A stretch of DNA of 64,000 nucleotides, taken from the NCBI RefSeq assembly GCF_002292295.1, contig NZ_DBBS01000007.1, positions 14,874-78,873 of the forward strand. The letters are read 5' to 3'. Shown here in pieces: positions 51,816 to 59,696 of this stretch. The notes under the pieces are model-generated. The model saw only the letters and a program-made list of their open reading frames with translations. It ran no database searches and had not been told where the DNA came from. A program made the translations under genes and the position numbers. How positions within the stretch are numbered: the first letter of the stretch is position 1; every line of letters begins with the position of its first letter. This DNA comes from Sphingomonas sp. UBA978 (lineage in GTDB: Bacteria; Pseudomonadota; Alphaproteobacteria; Sphingomonadales; Sphingomonadaceae).

Positions 51816-52361
51816 ATGGCAGGACTTCCCCGCGGCGAACGCTATTCCGGCGTCGCGATCGCATTCCACTGGACGATCGCGCTCCTCGTCATCGTCAACC
51901 TCGTCATCGGCATCGGCCATGATGCGATCCCCGCGCTGCGCGCGCTGATGGGCGCGCACAAGGCGATCGGCCTCACCGTGCTGCTCCTCACCGCCGGCCG
52001 GATCGCCTGGCGCATCGCCCATCGTCCGCCCGCTTTGCCCGCCGGCACCCCGGCGTGGGAAAAGGGCGTCGCCCATGCGACGCACTGGACCTTGTACCTG
52101 CTGATGATCGCGCTGCCGCTGAGCGGCTGGCTGATGGTGTCCGGCCCCGGCCCGCACCGGCCGTTCCTGTGGTTCGGCCTGTTCGACATCCCGACGCTGC
52201 CGGTCGGCAAGCCGCTGGCGGACCTCGGCGGCACCGCGCACGGGCCGCTCGGCTGGGTGATGGCGGCGCTGGTCGTGTTGCATGTCGCAGCGGCGCTGCG
52301 TCACCATCTGCTGCTGCGCGATTCGGTGCTGGTCCGTATCGCGCCGATCCTCGGCCGCTGA
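51816..52361 (+). CDS. Cytochrome b561 family protein
   Basis: A 181-residue membrane protein with four helices. Haem-ligand candidates are His in VAIAFHWTIALLV, LMGAHKAIGLTV, HATHWTLYLLM and VVLHVAAALRHHLLLRD. It belongs to the YodB/CybB group, probably moving electrons between quinol and a periplasmic partner. Confidence 0.9.
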   Translation: MAGLPRGERYSGVAIAFHWTIALLVIVNLVIGIGHDAIPALRALMGAHKAIGLTVLLLTAGRIAWRIAHRPPALPAGTPAWEKGVAHATHWTLYLLMIALPLSGWLMVSGPGPHRPFLWFGLFDIPTLPVGKPLADLGGTAHGPLGWVMAALVVLHVAAALRHHLLLRDSVLVRIAPILGR

Positions 52362-52431
52362 TCGAAGATCACCGCAAGCACCCGCATCGGGCAGCTCGAT
52401 CGGAAAAAAGCAACGCCCGGCGGCGCGGGGG

Positions 52432-52459
52432 TTGAACCAAAACGCCGCTCACTTATTTA
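52432..52459 (+). promoter_or_regulatory. Sigma-70-type promoter for candidate small RNA
   Basis: TTGAAC (52432-52437), 16-bp spacer, TATTTA (52454-52459). It stands in an otherwise GC-rich gap and points at the hairpin-rich stretch ending in a terminator at 52572. Confidence 0.65.
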
Positions 52460-52465
52460 GCTTGT

Positions 52466-52572
52466 GTACGGCGCTCGTGTCCCCCCTTTCGCGAGCCCGT
52501 ATGGCGCACTTTCAGTGCGCCTCCTCCCTGAACCTTGGCCACCTCGTGCTTCATGCACGGGGTGGTTTTTTT
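52466..52572 (+). ncRNA. Candidate small RNA with anti-Shine-Dalgarno stretch
   Basis: Predicted transcript of about 107 nt. It contains the hairpin GGCGCAC-UUUCA-GUGCGCC (52503-52521), an unpaired CCUCCUCCC (52520-52528) able to pair with GGAGG sites, and an intrinsic terminator with 11-bp stem CCACCUCGUGC / GCACGGGGUGG (52539-52565) and seven U (52566-52572). No coding frame fits. This build resembles alphaproteobacterial trans-acting sRNAs with CU-rich loops. A related arrangement occurs at 54925-55018. Confidence 0.72.
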
Positions 52573-52582
52573 ATCGGCGTAC

Positions 52583-53443
52583 CTATTCGGCGGCGATGGC
52601 GAGGCCCGCCCCCGATCCGCTCAGCGCCTCGTCCTCCACCGCCGCCAGCATCCGCCGCAGCAGCGCGGCCGTCCGCGCCATGCCGGGCCCGGGGCGGTCA
52701 AGTGCGGCATCGAGGTAGAGCGCGCGGTCGATCTCGATCTGGATCGCATGCACGTTCCGCCCCGGCGCCGCATGCCGATCGAGGACATGGCCGCCGGCAT
52801 AAGGCGTGTTGAGCGCCGCGCGCACCCCGAACGCCGCCGCCTCCGCCTCCAGCCGCGCGACGAAGCGGTTGCCCGCCGCCTGGCCGAACCGGTCGCCGAT
52901 CACCACCTGCGCCTGCGTGCCGAGCGGCGGCATCGAATGGACGTCGATCAGCACCGCGATGCCGAACCGTGCCCGTGCCGCCGCCAGCAGCGCCGCCAGC
53001 GCCGCATGATAGGGGCGATGGTCCTGCGCGATCCGCGCCTCGACCTCCGCCGCGCTGAACCGCCGCCGCCACAGGTCGCCCGCCGCGCCCGCGCGCCGTG
53101 GCACCAGCCCCAGTCCGCTGCGGATCTTGGGGGAGGGGGCGGGCTGCGCCTGCGGGCGGGCACCCTCGTCGACCTTGGGATCGCGCTCGCCCTCGCCGCG
53201 GTTGAGGTCGATCCAGGCGCGGGCGCGGCGCTGCACCAGCATCGTCTCGACCGTCCGCGCGTCCTGCGCGACCAGATCGATATAGCGGTCCTCGAGCACG
53301 GTCAGCGCCGCTTCGGGCAGGCGCAGCGCGGTCCGCAGCGCGAGCGGATAGTCGCGCCCGGCGTGCGGCACCGACACGATGACGGGGCTCGCGGGGGCGT
53401 CGTCGGCCGCCGGTCCGCCGATCCGTTCGAAGGAAGCGTCCAT
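52583..53443 (-). CDS. N-formylglutamate amidohydrolase family protein
   Basis: A 286-residue zinc hydrolase of the HutG-like N-formylglutamate amidohydrolase family. Visible: VIVSVPHAGRDYP, EDRYIDLV, RAWIDLNRGEGERDP, AVLIDVHSMPPLG, NTPYAGGHVLDRHA. The ATG at 53443 is chosen; a GTG three codons upstream is also possible. No other histidine-degradation genes are near. It ends 10 bp from the sRNA terminator, convergent. Confidence 0.88.
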   Translation of the reverse strand: MDASFERIGGPAADDAPASPVIVSVPHAGRDYPLALRTALRLPEAALTVLEDRYIDLVAQDARTVETMLVQRRARAWIDLNRGEGERDPKVDEGARPQAQPAPSPKIRSGLGLVPRRAGAAGDLWRRRFSAAEVEARIAQDHRPYHAALAALLAAARARFGIAVLIDVHSMPPLGTQAQVVIGDRFGQAAGNRFVARLEAEAAAFGVRAALNTPYAGGHVLDRHAAPGRNVHAIQIEIDRALYLDAALDRPGPGMARTAALLRRMLAAVEDEALSGSGAGLAIAAE

Positions 53444-53543
53444 CTGTGGCACGCCTTAGCCGTTTTGCGCGTTCGGTGCGCTGGAATTCTTTACACCTGC
53501 CGGTCATAGACGAAGGCCGTTGCGAATAGGGACCGACAGAGCG

Positions 53544-53921
53544 ATGATCCGAATCCTGCTGGCCGAAGACGACCAGGTCATGCGCGAATATCTGACCCGC
53601 GCGCTGGAGCGTGCCGGTTATGCGGTATCCGCGGTCGATCGCGGCACCGCCGCCATCCCGCTGCTCGAGACCGAATCCTTCGACCTGCTGCTGACCGACA
53701 TCGTCATGCCCGAGATGGACGGCATCGAACTCGCGCGCCGAGCGGGCGAGATGGTGCCCGGGCTGCGCGTCATGTTCATCACCGGTTTCGCCGCGGTGAC
53801 GCTGAAGGCGGGGCGCGAGATGCCCAACGCCCGCGTCCTCTCCAAACCCTTCCACCTTCGCGACCTCGTCGCCGAGGTCGACCGCGTTTTCGAGATGGGC
53901 AACGCCAGCGGCCTGAATTGA
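53544..53921 (+). CDS. cpdR: CpdR-like single-domain response regulator
   Basis: A 125-residue receiver: acidic pair in LLAEDDQVMREYL, phospho-Asp52 in LLLTDIVMPEMDGIEL, Thr in MFITGFAAV and Lys in VLSKPFHLRDL. LAEDDxxMRxYLxRALxxAGY is the hallmark of CpdR, the adaptor that in its unphosphorylated form brings ClpXP to CtrA-pathway targets. The ATG at 53544 matches the family start. tRNA-Val follows 61 bp later. Confidence 0.9.
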   Translation: MIRILLAEDDQVMREYLTRALERAGYAVSAVDRGTAAIPLLETESFDLLLTDIVMPEMDGIELARRAGEMVPGLRVMFITGFAAVTLKAGREMPNARVLSKPFHLRDLVAEVDRVFEMGNASGLN

Positions 53922-53941
53922 CGCGAAACCGAATTGACCGC

Positions 53942-53970
53942 TTGCCAGCCCGGATAAGCCCGGCTAATGG
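53942..53970 (+). promoter_or_regulatory. Promoter of tRNA-Val
   Basis: TTGCCA (53942-53947) and TAATGG (53965-53970) with a 17-bp spacer; the likely start is about 6 nt before the mature tRNA 5' end. Confidence 0.6.
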
Positions 53971-53982
53971 CCCACCTCCGGC

Positions 53983-54057
53983 GGGCGTGTAGCTCAGTGG
54001 TAGAGCACTGTGTTGACATCGCAGGGGTCGCAAGTTCAATCCTTGCCACGCCCACCA
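53983..54057 (+). tRNA. tRNA-Val (anticodon GAC)
   Basis: Acceptor stem GGGCGTG / CACGCCC, D-arm GCTCAGTGGTAGAGC, anticodon stem CTGTG / CGCAG with loop TTGACAT (anticodon GAC), T-arm CAAG-TTCAATC-CTTG, discriminator A and encoded CCA (54055-54057). Confidence 0.97.
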
Positions 54058-54062
54058 TCGAA

Positions 54063-54105
54063 AACCCCGCTAGGCCAATGGCTTAGCGGGGTTTTTGCGT
54101 TTTTG
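54063..54105 (+). terminator. Intrinsic terminator after tRNA-Val
   Basis: Stem AACCCCGCTA / TAGCGGGGTT (54063-54072, 54084-54093), followed by TTTGCGTTTTTG. Confidence 0.9.
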
Positions 54106-54159
54106 GGCCGGATGACGTCCGATCGCCGGCGACATCATCCCCGGCGCAACCGTCGCGTC

Positions 54160-54822
54160 TCAGCTGCGCACGTAGAACAGATGCGTGCCGACCCGGCCGA
54201 CCTTGACCAGCGAATCGCGCCAATAGGGGACCATCCAGTCGGTATGGTAATGCGTCGCGCGGCCGACCTCGGCGAAGACCGCGCCGGCCAGCGCGGCGCG
54301 CGCCATCCGCCGCACCGCGCCCCAGCCGACATGCACCGGGCGGCGGCGGAACGATCCGTCGCAGGTGAAGGAGAACTGGCAACCGCTGGTCCGGCCCGAT
54401 CCCTGATAGACGACGCCGCAGATCGTCTTGGGGAAACCCGGCGCGCGGACGCGGTTGAGGATCACCTGGATCACGGCGCGCTGGCCGCGGCGGTCGTCGC
54501 CCGCTTCGTACAGCGCGGCGGTGGCGAGGCATTCGATCGCCTGCTCGCGCGCCGCCGGTCCGCCGCGAAAGCGGTAGCGCGCCGCGCGCAGCCGCCGGCC
54601 GAGGTCGATCGGCACCGCGGCATTGGAGGCGCGCGCCTGCGCCATCGTCATCGGCCTTGCCTCGTCCGCCGGCGCCATCACCGGCCAGGGACCGATCGTC
54701 CCCGCGACGATCGCGATCAGCGTGACGATGCCGAGCAGCAGCAGCCAGCGTTCGCTCGACAGGTCGCGGCGGGCGCGGCGGCGGCTCCGCTGGCGGGGAG
54801 GGGAGGATCGACGCTGCGCCAT
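54160..54822 (-). CDS. Cell wall hydrolase, SleB type, membrane-anchored
   Basis: A 220-residue protein: basic N-terminus (RRSSPPRQRSRRRARRD), one membrane helix (about 26-46), linker, and a Hydrolase_2/SleB domain (ECLATAALYEAGDDRRGQRAVIQVILNRVR, GVVYQGSGRTSGCQFSFTCDG, THYHTDWMVPYW). The catalytic Glu is in LYEAGDD. It probably cuts peptidoglycan as a lytic transglycosylase or amidase. Confidence 0.92.
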   Translation of the reverse strand: MAQRRSSPPRQRSRRRARRDLSSERWLLLLGIVTLIAIVAGTIGPWPVMAPADEARPMTMAQARASNAAVPIDLGRRLRAARYRFRGGPAAREQAIECLATAALYEAGDDRRGQRAVIQVILNRVRAPGFPKTICGVVYQGSGRTSGCQFSFTCDGSFRRRPVHVGWGAVRRMARAALAGAVFAEVGRATHYHTDWMVPYWRDSLVKVGRVGTHLFYVRS

Positions 54823-54924
54823 CGCCCCGCCGTCTAGCCGAAGCGCGGGGCCGGATCAGCCGTTCCGGCGCGGCGGCAGGGCGATTGCATTTCCTGCACG
54901 CGTGACGTGCTTAATTTGCAATTG

Positions 54925-55018
54925 CACGGCGTGATGCTGCGCCGCACAAAGACGGTGCCTTTCAGGCATCCTCTCCTAAAAACTTTCCGGCCGGTCGTTC
55001 CTCGATCGGCCTTTCTTT
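54925..55018 (+). ncRNA. Second candidate small RNA of the same build
   Basis: The hairpin GGTGCC-TTTCA-GGCATCC (about 54953-54970) has the same UUUCA loop as the RNA at 52466-52572 and is followed by CUCUCCU, a short CU-rich stretch. A terminator with 9-bp stem GGCCGGTCG / CGATCGGCC (54989-55011, loop TTCCT) and TTTCTTTT closes it. The 5' end is uncertain: TTGCAT at 54885 and TTAATT at 54911 are 20 bp apart, a poor promoter. Confidence 0.5.
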
Positions 55019-55055
55019 TGTCCGGACGTTTCTCGTGTCCGAAAGGGCGCGGCGG

Positions 55056-55346
55056 TCAGACGCGCTCGATCAGCACGATCTCGCCTTCGACCTCGATGTC
55101 CTCGTCGTCGTTCGCGTCGAATCCGTCGGGCATGTCGAATTCGGCGGTCCAGTCGTACACCTTCTCCGGCCCGCCGCCCTCGATCCAGACGCGGACCGCG
55201 CCCTGCGTGATCTCGCCGCCCATCGCGCCGACGAAATCGGTGACCAGCGCGTCGGCGGCGCTCTCATGGTCGCTGACGCCGGGAATGCTCGCCGCAGCGA
55301 TCTCTTCGTCCATCTCGATCAGCTGCGCCCAGAAACGTTTGGCCAT
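55056..55346 (-). CDS. Hypothetical protein, 96 residues, acidic
   Basis: A soluble 96-residue acidic protein (MAKRFWAQLIEMDEEIAAAS, FDMPDGFDANDDEDIEVEGEIVLIERV). No family recognised with confidence. The frame upstream of 55346 lacks support; the ATG there has GGAGACC upstream. The 211-bp gap to the MHS transporter shows no other gene. Confidence 0.75.
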   Translation of the reverse strand: MAKRFWAQLIEMDEEIAAASIPGVSDHESAADALVTDFVGAMGGEITQGAVRVWIEGGGPEKVYDWTAEFDMPDGFDANDDEDIEVEGEIVLIERV

Positions 55347-55558
55347 ATGCGGTCTCCTCGGGTCCATGGTCGGCGGCGGCGGGACTGCCGCCCCGCGCGC
55401 CTGTCCGCCACATCCGCCGCGGACGCAAGCGCCCGTCGATGCCGGCCCGATCGCGATCTTTCGGTTAAAGTCCGGAAAGCGAACGAGGAAATTACTCTGA
55501 CATTTTTGCCCCGATCCGCCATTCTCCCGCGGATTCGCACCATGACCGGAGACACGAT

Positions 55559-56875
55559 TTGGCCTCAGCGCCGTCCACGCCACCGCCCGCCGGGGCCGGC
55601 CCCCGCAGCGACAACCGGCTGAAATCGATCATCGGCGGATCGACCGGCAACATGGTCGAATGGTTCGACTGGTACGTCTATTCCGCCTTCACGCTCTATT
55701 TCGCGCCGCACTTCTTTCCCGAAGGCGACCAGACCGCGCAATTGCTCAGCGCCGCGGCGGTGTTCGCGGTCGGCTTCATCATGCGGCCGGTCGGCGCGTG
55801 GATCATGGGCATCTATGCCGACCGCCATGGCCGCAAGGCGGGGCTGACGCTGTCGGTGACGCTGATGTGCCTCGGTTCGCTCATCATCGCCTGCACGCCC
55901 GGTTACGAGACGATCGGCGTCGCCGCGCCCGGGCTGCTGGTGCTCGCGCGATTGATGCAGGGGCTGTCGGTCGGCGGCGAATATGGCGCCAGTGCGACCT
56001 ATCTGTCGGAAATGGCCGGCAAGAACCGGCGCGGCTTCTTCTCGTCCTTCCAATATGTCACGCTGATCTCGGGCCAGCTGCTCGCGATCATGGTGCTGCT
56101 GCTGCTGCAGGCGATCCTGCCGACCGCGGCGCTGGAGGCCTGGGGCTGGCGCATTCCGTTCGTGATCGGCGCGCTGCTCGCGATCGTCGTCTTCCGCCTG
56201 CGCCGCGGCCTCGCCGAGACGGAGAGCTACAAGAACGCGCAGGCGAGCCATGCCCCCCGGTCGGGCTTCATCGCGCTGCTCCGCCATCACCCGCGCGAGA
56301 CGGCGCTGGTGATGCTGCTCACCGCGGGCGGCACGCTCGCCTTCTACGCCTATTCGATCTACATGCAGAAATTCCTCGTCAACACCTCGGGCTTTTCCAA
56401 GGAGGTGGCGACGCAGATCAATGCGGTGACCTTGTTCACCTTCATGTGTCTGCAACCGCTCGCCGGCGGCCTGTCCGACCGGATCGGGCGCAAGCCGCTG
56501 ATGATCGGCTTCGGCGTTGCCGGCCTGCTGTTCACCTATCCGATCTTTGCCGCGCTCGAGCAGACGCGCGATCCGGTCGTCGCCGGCCTGTTGGTGATGG
56601 CGGCGCTGGTGATCGTCACCGGCTATACCTCGATCAACGCGGTGGTGAAGGCGGAGCTGTTCCCCGCGCACATCCGCGCGCTCGGCGTCGCCTTGCCCTA
56701 TGCGCTCGCCAACACGTTGTTCGGCGGCACCGCCGAATATGTCGCGCTGCGATTCAAGGATGCGGGCTGGGAACGCGGCTTTTATTGGTACGTCACCGCA
56801 ATGATCGGCATTTCGCTGATCGTCTATCTGCGGATGCGCGACACGCAGGCCGACAGTCTGATCCACGAGGAATGA
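55559..56875 (+). CDS. MHS-family MFS transporter (alpha-ketoglutarate permease-like)
   Basis: A 438-residue major facilitator with 12 helices. GNMVEWFDWYVYSAFTLYFAPHFFP, RPVGAWIMGIYADRHGRKAGL and GLSVGGEYGASATYLSEMA are typical of metabolite:H+ symporters such as KgtP. There is no ATG near the start; the TTG at 55559, with GGAG 9 nt upstream, is used. The substrate is likely an organic acid or a small osmolyte. It precedes the TonB receptor in the same direction. Confidence 0.88.
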   Translation: MASAPSTPPPAGAGPRSDNRLKSIIGGSTGNMVEWFDWYVYSAFTLYFAPHFFPEGDQTAQLLSAAAVFAVGFIMRPVGAWIMGIYADRHGRKAGLTLSVTLMCLGSLIIACTPGYETIGVAAPGLLVLARLMQGLSVGGEYGASATYLSEMAGKNRRGFFSSFQYVTLISGQLLAIMVLLLLQAILPTAALEAWGWRIPFVIGALLAIVVFRLRRGLAETESYKNAQASHAPRSGFIALLRHHPRETALVMLLTAGGTLAFYAYSIYMQKFLVNTSGFSKEVATQINAVTLFTFMCLQPLAGGLSDRIGRKPLMIGFGVAGLLFTYPIFAALEQTRDPVVAGLLVMAALVIVTGYTSINAVVKAELFPAHIRALGVALPYALANTLFGGTAEYVALRFKDAGWERGFYWYVTAMIGISLIVYLRMRDTQADSLIHEE

Positions 56876-57027
56876 TCGCCGCGCCGGCTGCCCGGCGTTG
56901 TTGCCGGGCGGCCACACTGTTCTGCCAATCTTCTTTCCGTTTCAAAGCGATATTGTATACCCGAACGGCCCGGCCTAGCGCTTGACCCGCGTCAGGGGAG
57001 CGAATGACCTTCCCGGCGCGGGAGAGA

Positions 57028-59616
57028 ATGATGCCGACCTTCGACCGCTTCGGGATGCGTGCCGCACTGCTGGCGGGCGCCGCGCTGATGCCGACCGCCG
57101 CTTATGCGCAGACGGTGCCCACCGACCAGCCCACTACCCAGGCGACGACGCCCGACGCGCCGCCCTCCGGCGAGAGCAACGACGATCTGCAGGATATCGT
57201 TGTCACCGGCCAGACGACGCGCGACCGCCCGCTCATCACCTCGTCCGCCGACATCACCTATGCGACGCGCGAGGATATCGATCGCCGCGCGCCGCGCTCG
57301 ACCGCGGACATGCTCGAACTGGTCCCCGGCATCTTCGTCGAGGCGACCGCGGGCGAGGCGTCGAACAATTATTCGGTGCGCGGTCTGCAGGGCGGCGGCC
57401 AGCGCTTCGTCCAGCTCGAGGAGGACGGCATGCCGATCCTCTACGGCGGCGGCGGTGCCGACTTCTTCTTCCAGCAGGATCTGACCATCGACCGGCTGGA
57501 GGCCGTCAAGGGCGGCTCGTCGGGCGTGCTGACCGTCAATGGCGCCGGCGCGACGATCAACTTCATCTCGAAGCGGCCGAACTTCAAGGAATTCGAGGGC
57601 GCGGTCCGCCTGACCGGCATGAACTACGGCCTGAAGCGCGCCGATTTCTATTATTCCGCGCCGCTCGCCGAAAATCTCGCGTTCAACTTCGGCGGCTACG
57701 TCCAGAGCAGCCCCGGCGTGCGCGAGAATCCGTTCGATTATGCCGGCTACCGGATCAAGGGCTCGCTGGAATATCGCTTCCCGAGCGGCGGATCGATCCG
57801 CCTGTCGGGCCGCCGCGGCGATATCGAGACGGCCTATTATGCGTCGGCGCCCTATCGCTTCGACAATGGCGACCCCGCGAGCATCCCCGGCTTCGACATC
57901 CAGAAGGACAATATCGGCGGCGACGCCTTCACCTCGATCCGCGTGCCGGTGTCGACCAACGTCGATCCCAGCGGCTACCGCCCGTTCCGCTATCGCGATG
58001 GCATTCGCTCGCTCTACAATCAGGCGCGGCTCGACCTCGACGTGCCGCTGTCCGACACGCTCAGCCTCTTCGCCCGCGGCCGCTACATCGACTATAAGTA
58101 CGATTTCAACGGGCTGTTTCCCGGGTCGGGCACCGGCAACGCCGGCCTCGCCAGCGCGGTCAATTACCTGACACCGAACCCGGCGCTGTCGCCGATCATC
58201 GACGTGCTGCGCGCCGGTTTCGCCGCCTTCCCGGCGACGACGCGCTTCGGCATCCGCAACCTGCGCACCGGGCAGGTGCTCGGCTCGAACCAGACCGCCG
58301 AGCTCAACGCGCTGAACGGCAACGGCTTCCTGCAGCGCACGACGCTCAACCACGATTACGTCCACGGCAAGGACCTGGGCGTCAACGTCGGCGGCCGCTG
58401 GGAAGTCGAGAGCGGTGGAATCAAGAACTCGCTGACCGTCGGCGGCATGTATTACAACGTGAAGCGCAACCAGAACCAGTCGGCGACCGCCAGCGTCGTC
58501 AACGACGTCAAGAACAACAGCGACATCTACGACATCGTCGCACTGAACGCCGCCAATGGCGTCATCGGCTCGCTGACCGACAGCGGCCTCGTCTCCTACG
58601 GCGACTGGGGCAACGGCATCCGCGAGCGCAAGGACGAGACGATCTCGCTCTACGCCAACGACGAAATCGCGCTGGGCGATCACCTGCGCATCGACGGCGG
58701 CATTCGCTGGGAACAGGATACCGCGACCGCGTTCGACGGCCAGTCCGCGGCGGTCAACCAGGCGGTGCCGGCATCGCAGGGCGGCGTGATCCGCAACGTC
58801 GGATCGACCTTCAACGGCGTGTTCGCGCCCGCCAACCTCGCCCGCACCGGTGCGGACGGCAAGCTGAAGCAGGACAAGATCTCCTGGACGGTCGGCGCCA
58901 ACTATCTCTTCACGCCGAATTTCTCGATCTACGCGCGCTATGCCGACGGCTTCCAGACCAACAACATCGATCCGATCACGACGATCAAATTGTACGAAGC
59001 CGGCGTCCGCTATCAATATGGCCGCCTGTTCAACGGATCGGTGACGGTGTTCCGCACCAATTTCGACGACCAGAGCTACAATTTCGCCAACCCGCTCAAC
59101 CCGACGCAACAGCAGAACATCAACGCCGACCTGCGCACCAAGGGGATCGAGGTCGACGTCGTCGTCCGGCCGATCCGCTGGTTCTCGGTCGATTTCCAGG
59201 GCGTGTTCCAGGACCCCAAGCTGGAGAATCTCCAGATCGACGGCACGACCCAGTCGGGCTTCGAGGGCAACCGGCCCGAACGCACGCCGGCGCGGCTGTG
59301 GACGGTGACGCCATCGATCCAGCTGCCCAACGGGCTCGGCGACATCTACGGCCGCTACAAATATGTCGGCAAGATCTTCGCCGATGCCGGCAACGGCGTG
59401 GCGCTGCCCAGCTATGGCGTCACCAGCGCGGGCGTGAACCTCAACGTCACCGAGCGCCTGCAGGTGAGCATCAACGCCGAGAATATCTTCGACGTGGTCG
59501 GCCTGACCGAGGGCAATCCGCGGCAGGGGCAGACGCAGGCGATCACCGACGGCTATTTCTACGCCCGCGGTATCGTCGGCCCGACCTATGGCGGATCGGT
59601 GACGTTCCGCTTCTAG
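57028..59616 (+). CDS. TonB-dependent receptor
   Basis: An 862-residue outer-membrane receptor. Signal peptide ends near AAYAQ; a short TonB-box-like DDLQDIVVTGQ; plug domain about 60-180 (RSTADMLELVPGIFVE, YSVRGLQGGGQRFVQ, IDRLEAVKGGSSGVL); beta-barrel to the terminal Phe (YGGSVTFRF). ATG at 57028 or 57031 has GGGAGAG upstream; the earlier ATG at 57004 would add residues before the signal. Size and neighbours fit the oligosaccharide-type receptors of sphingomonads; no iron genes are nearby. Confidence 0.93.
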   Translation: MMPTFDRFGMRAALLAGAALMPTAAYAQTVPTDQPTTQATTPDAPPSGESNDDLQDIVVTGQTTRDRPLITSSADITYATREDIDRRAPRSTADMLELVPGIFVEATAGEASNNYSVRGLQGGGQRFVQLEEDGMPILYGGGGADFFFQQDLTIDRLEAVKGGSSGVLTVNGAGATINFISKRPNFKEFEGAVRLTGMNYGLKRADFYYSAPLAENLAFNFGGYVQSSPGVRENPFDYAGYRIKGSLEYRFPSGGSIRLSGRRGDIETAYYASAPYRFDNGDPASIPGFDIQKDNIGGDAFTSIRVPVSTNVDPSGYRPFRYRDGIRSLYNQARLDLDVPLSDTLSLFARGRYIDYKYDFNGLFPGSGTGNAGLASAVNYLTPNPALSPIIDVLRAGFAAFPATTRFGIRNLRTGQVLGSNQTAELNALNGNGFLQRTTLNHDYVHGKDLGVNVGGRWEVESGGIKNSLTVGGMYYNVKRNQNQSATASVVNDVKNNSDIYDIVALNAANGVIGSLTDSGLVSYGDWGNGIRERKDETISLYANDEIALGDHLRIDGGIRWEQDTATAFDGQSAAVNQAVPASQGGVIRNVGSTFNGVFAPANLARTGADGKLKQDKISWTVGANYLFTPNFSIYARYADGFQTNNIDPITTIKLYEAGVRYQYGRLFNGSVTVFRTNFDDQSYNFANPLNPTQQQNINADLRTKGIEVDVVVRPIRWFSVDFQGVFQDPKLENLQIDGTTQSGFEGNRPERTPARLWTVTPSIQLPNGLGDIYGRYKYVGKIFADAGNGVALPSYGVTSAGVNLNVTERLQVSINAENIFDVVGLTEGNPRQGQTQAITDGYFYARGIVGPTYGGSVTFRF

Positions 59617-59637
59617 GCGACGATCGGGGATTGCAGA

Positions 59638-59674
59638 AAGGGGCGCCGCCACCTGCATGGAGGCGGCGCCCCTT
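59638..59674 (+). terminator. Hairpin between the TonB receptor and next gene
   Basis: Stem AAGGGGCGCCGCC / GGCGGCGCCCCTT with a loop of 11 nt, 21 bp after the receptor stop. It lacks a T-run and lies just before GAAGGAGGG of the next gene, so it may lower rather than stop downstream transcription. Confidence 0.6.
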
Positions 59675-59696
59675 CGTGTCGAAGGAGGGTATCGCG

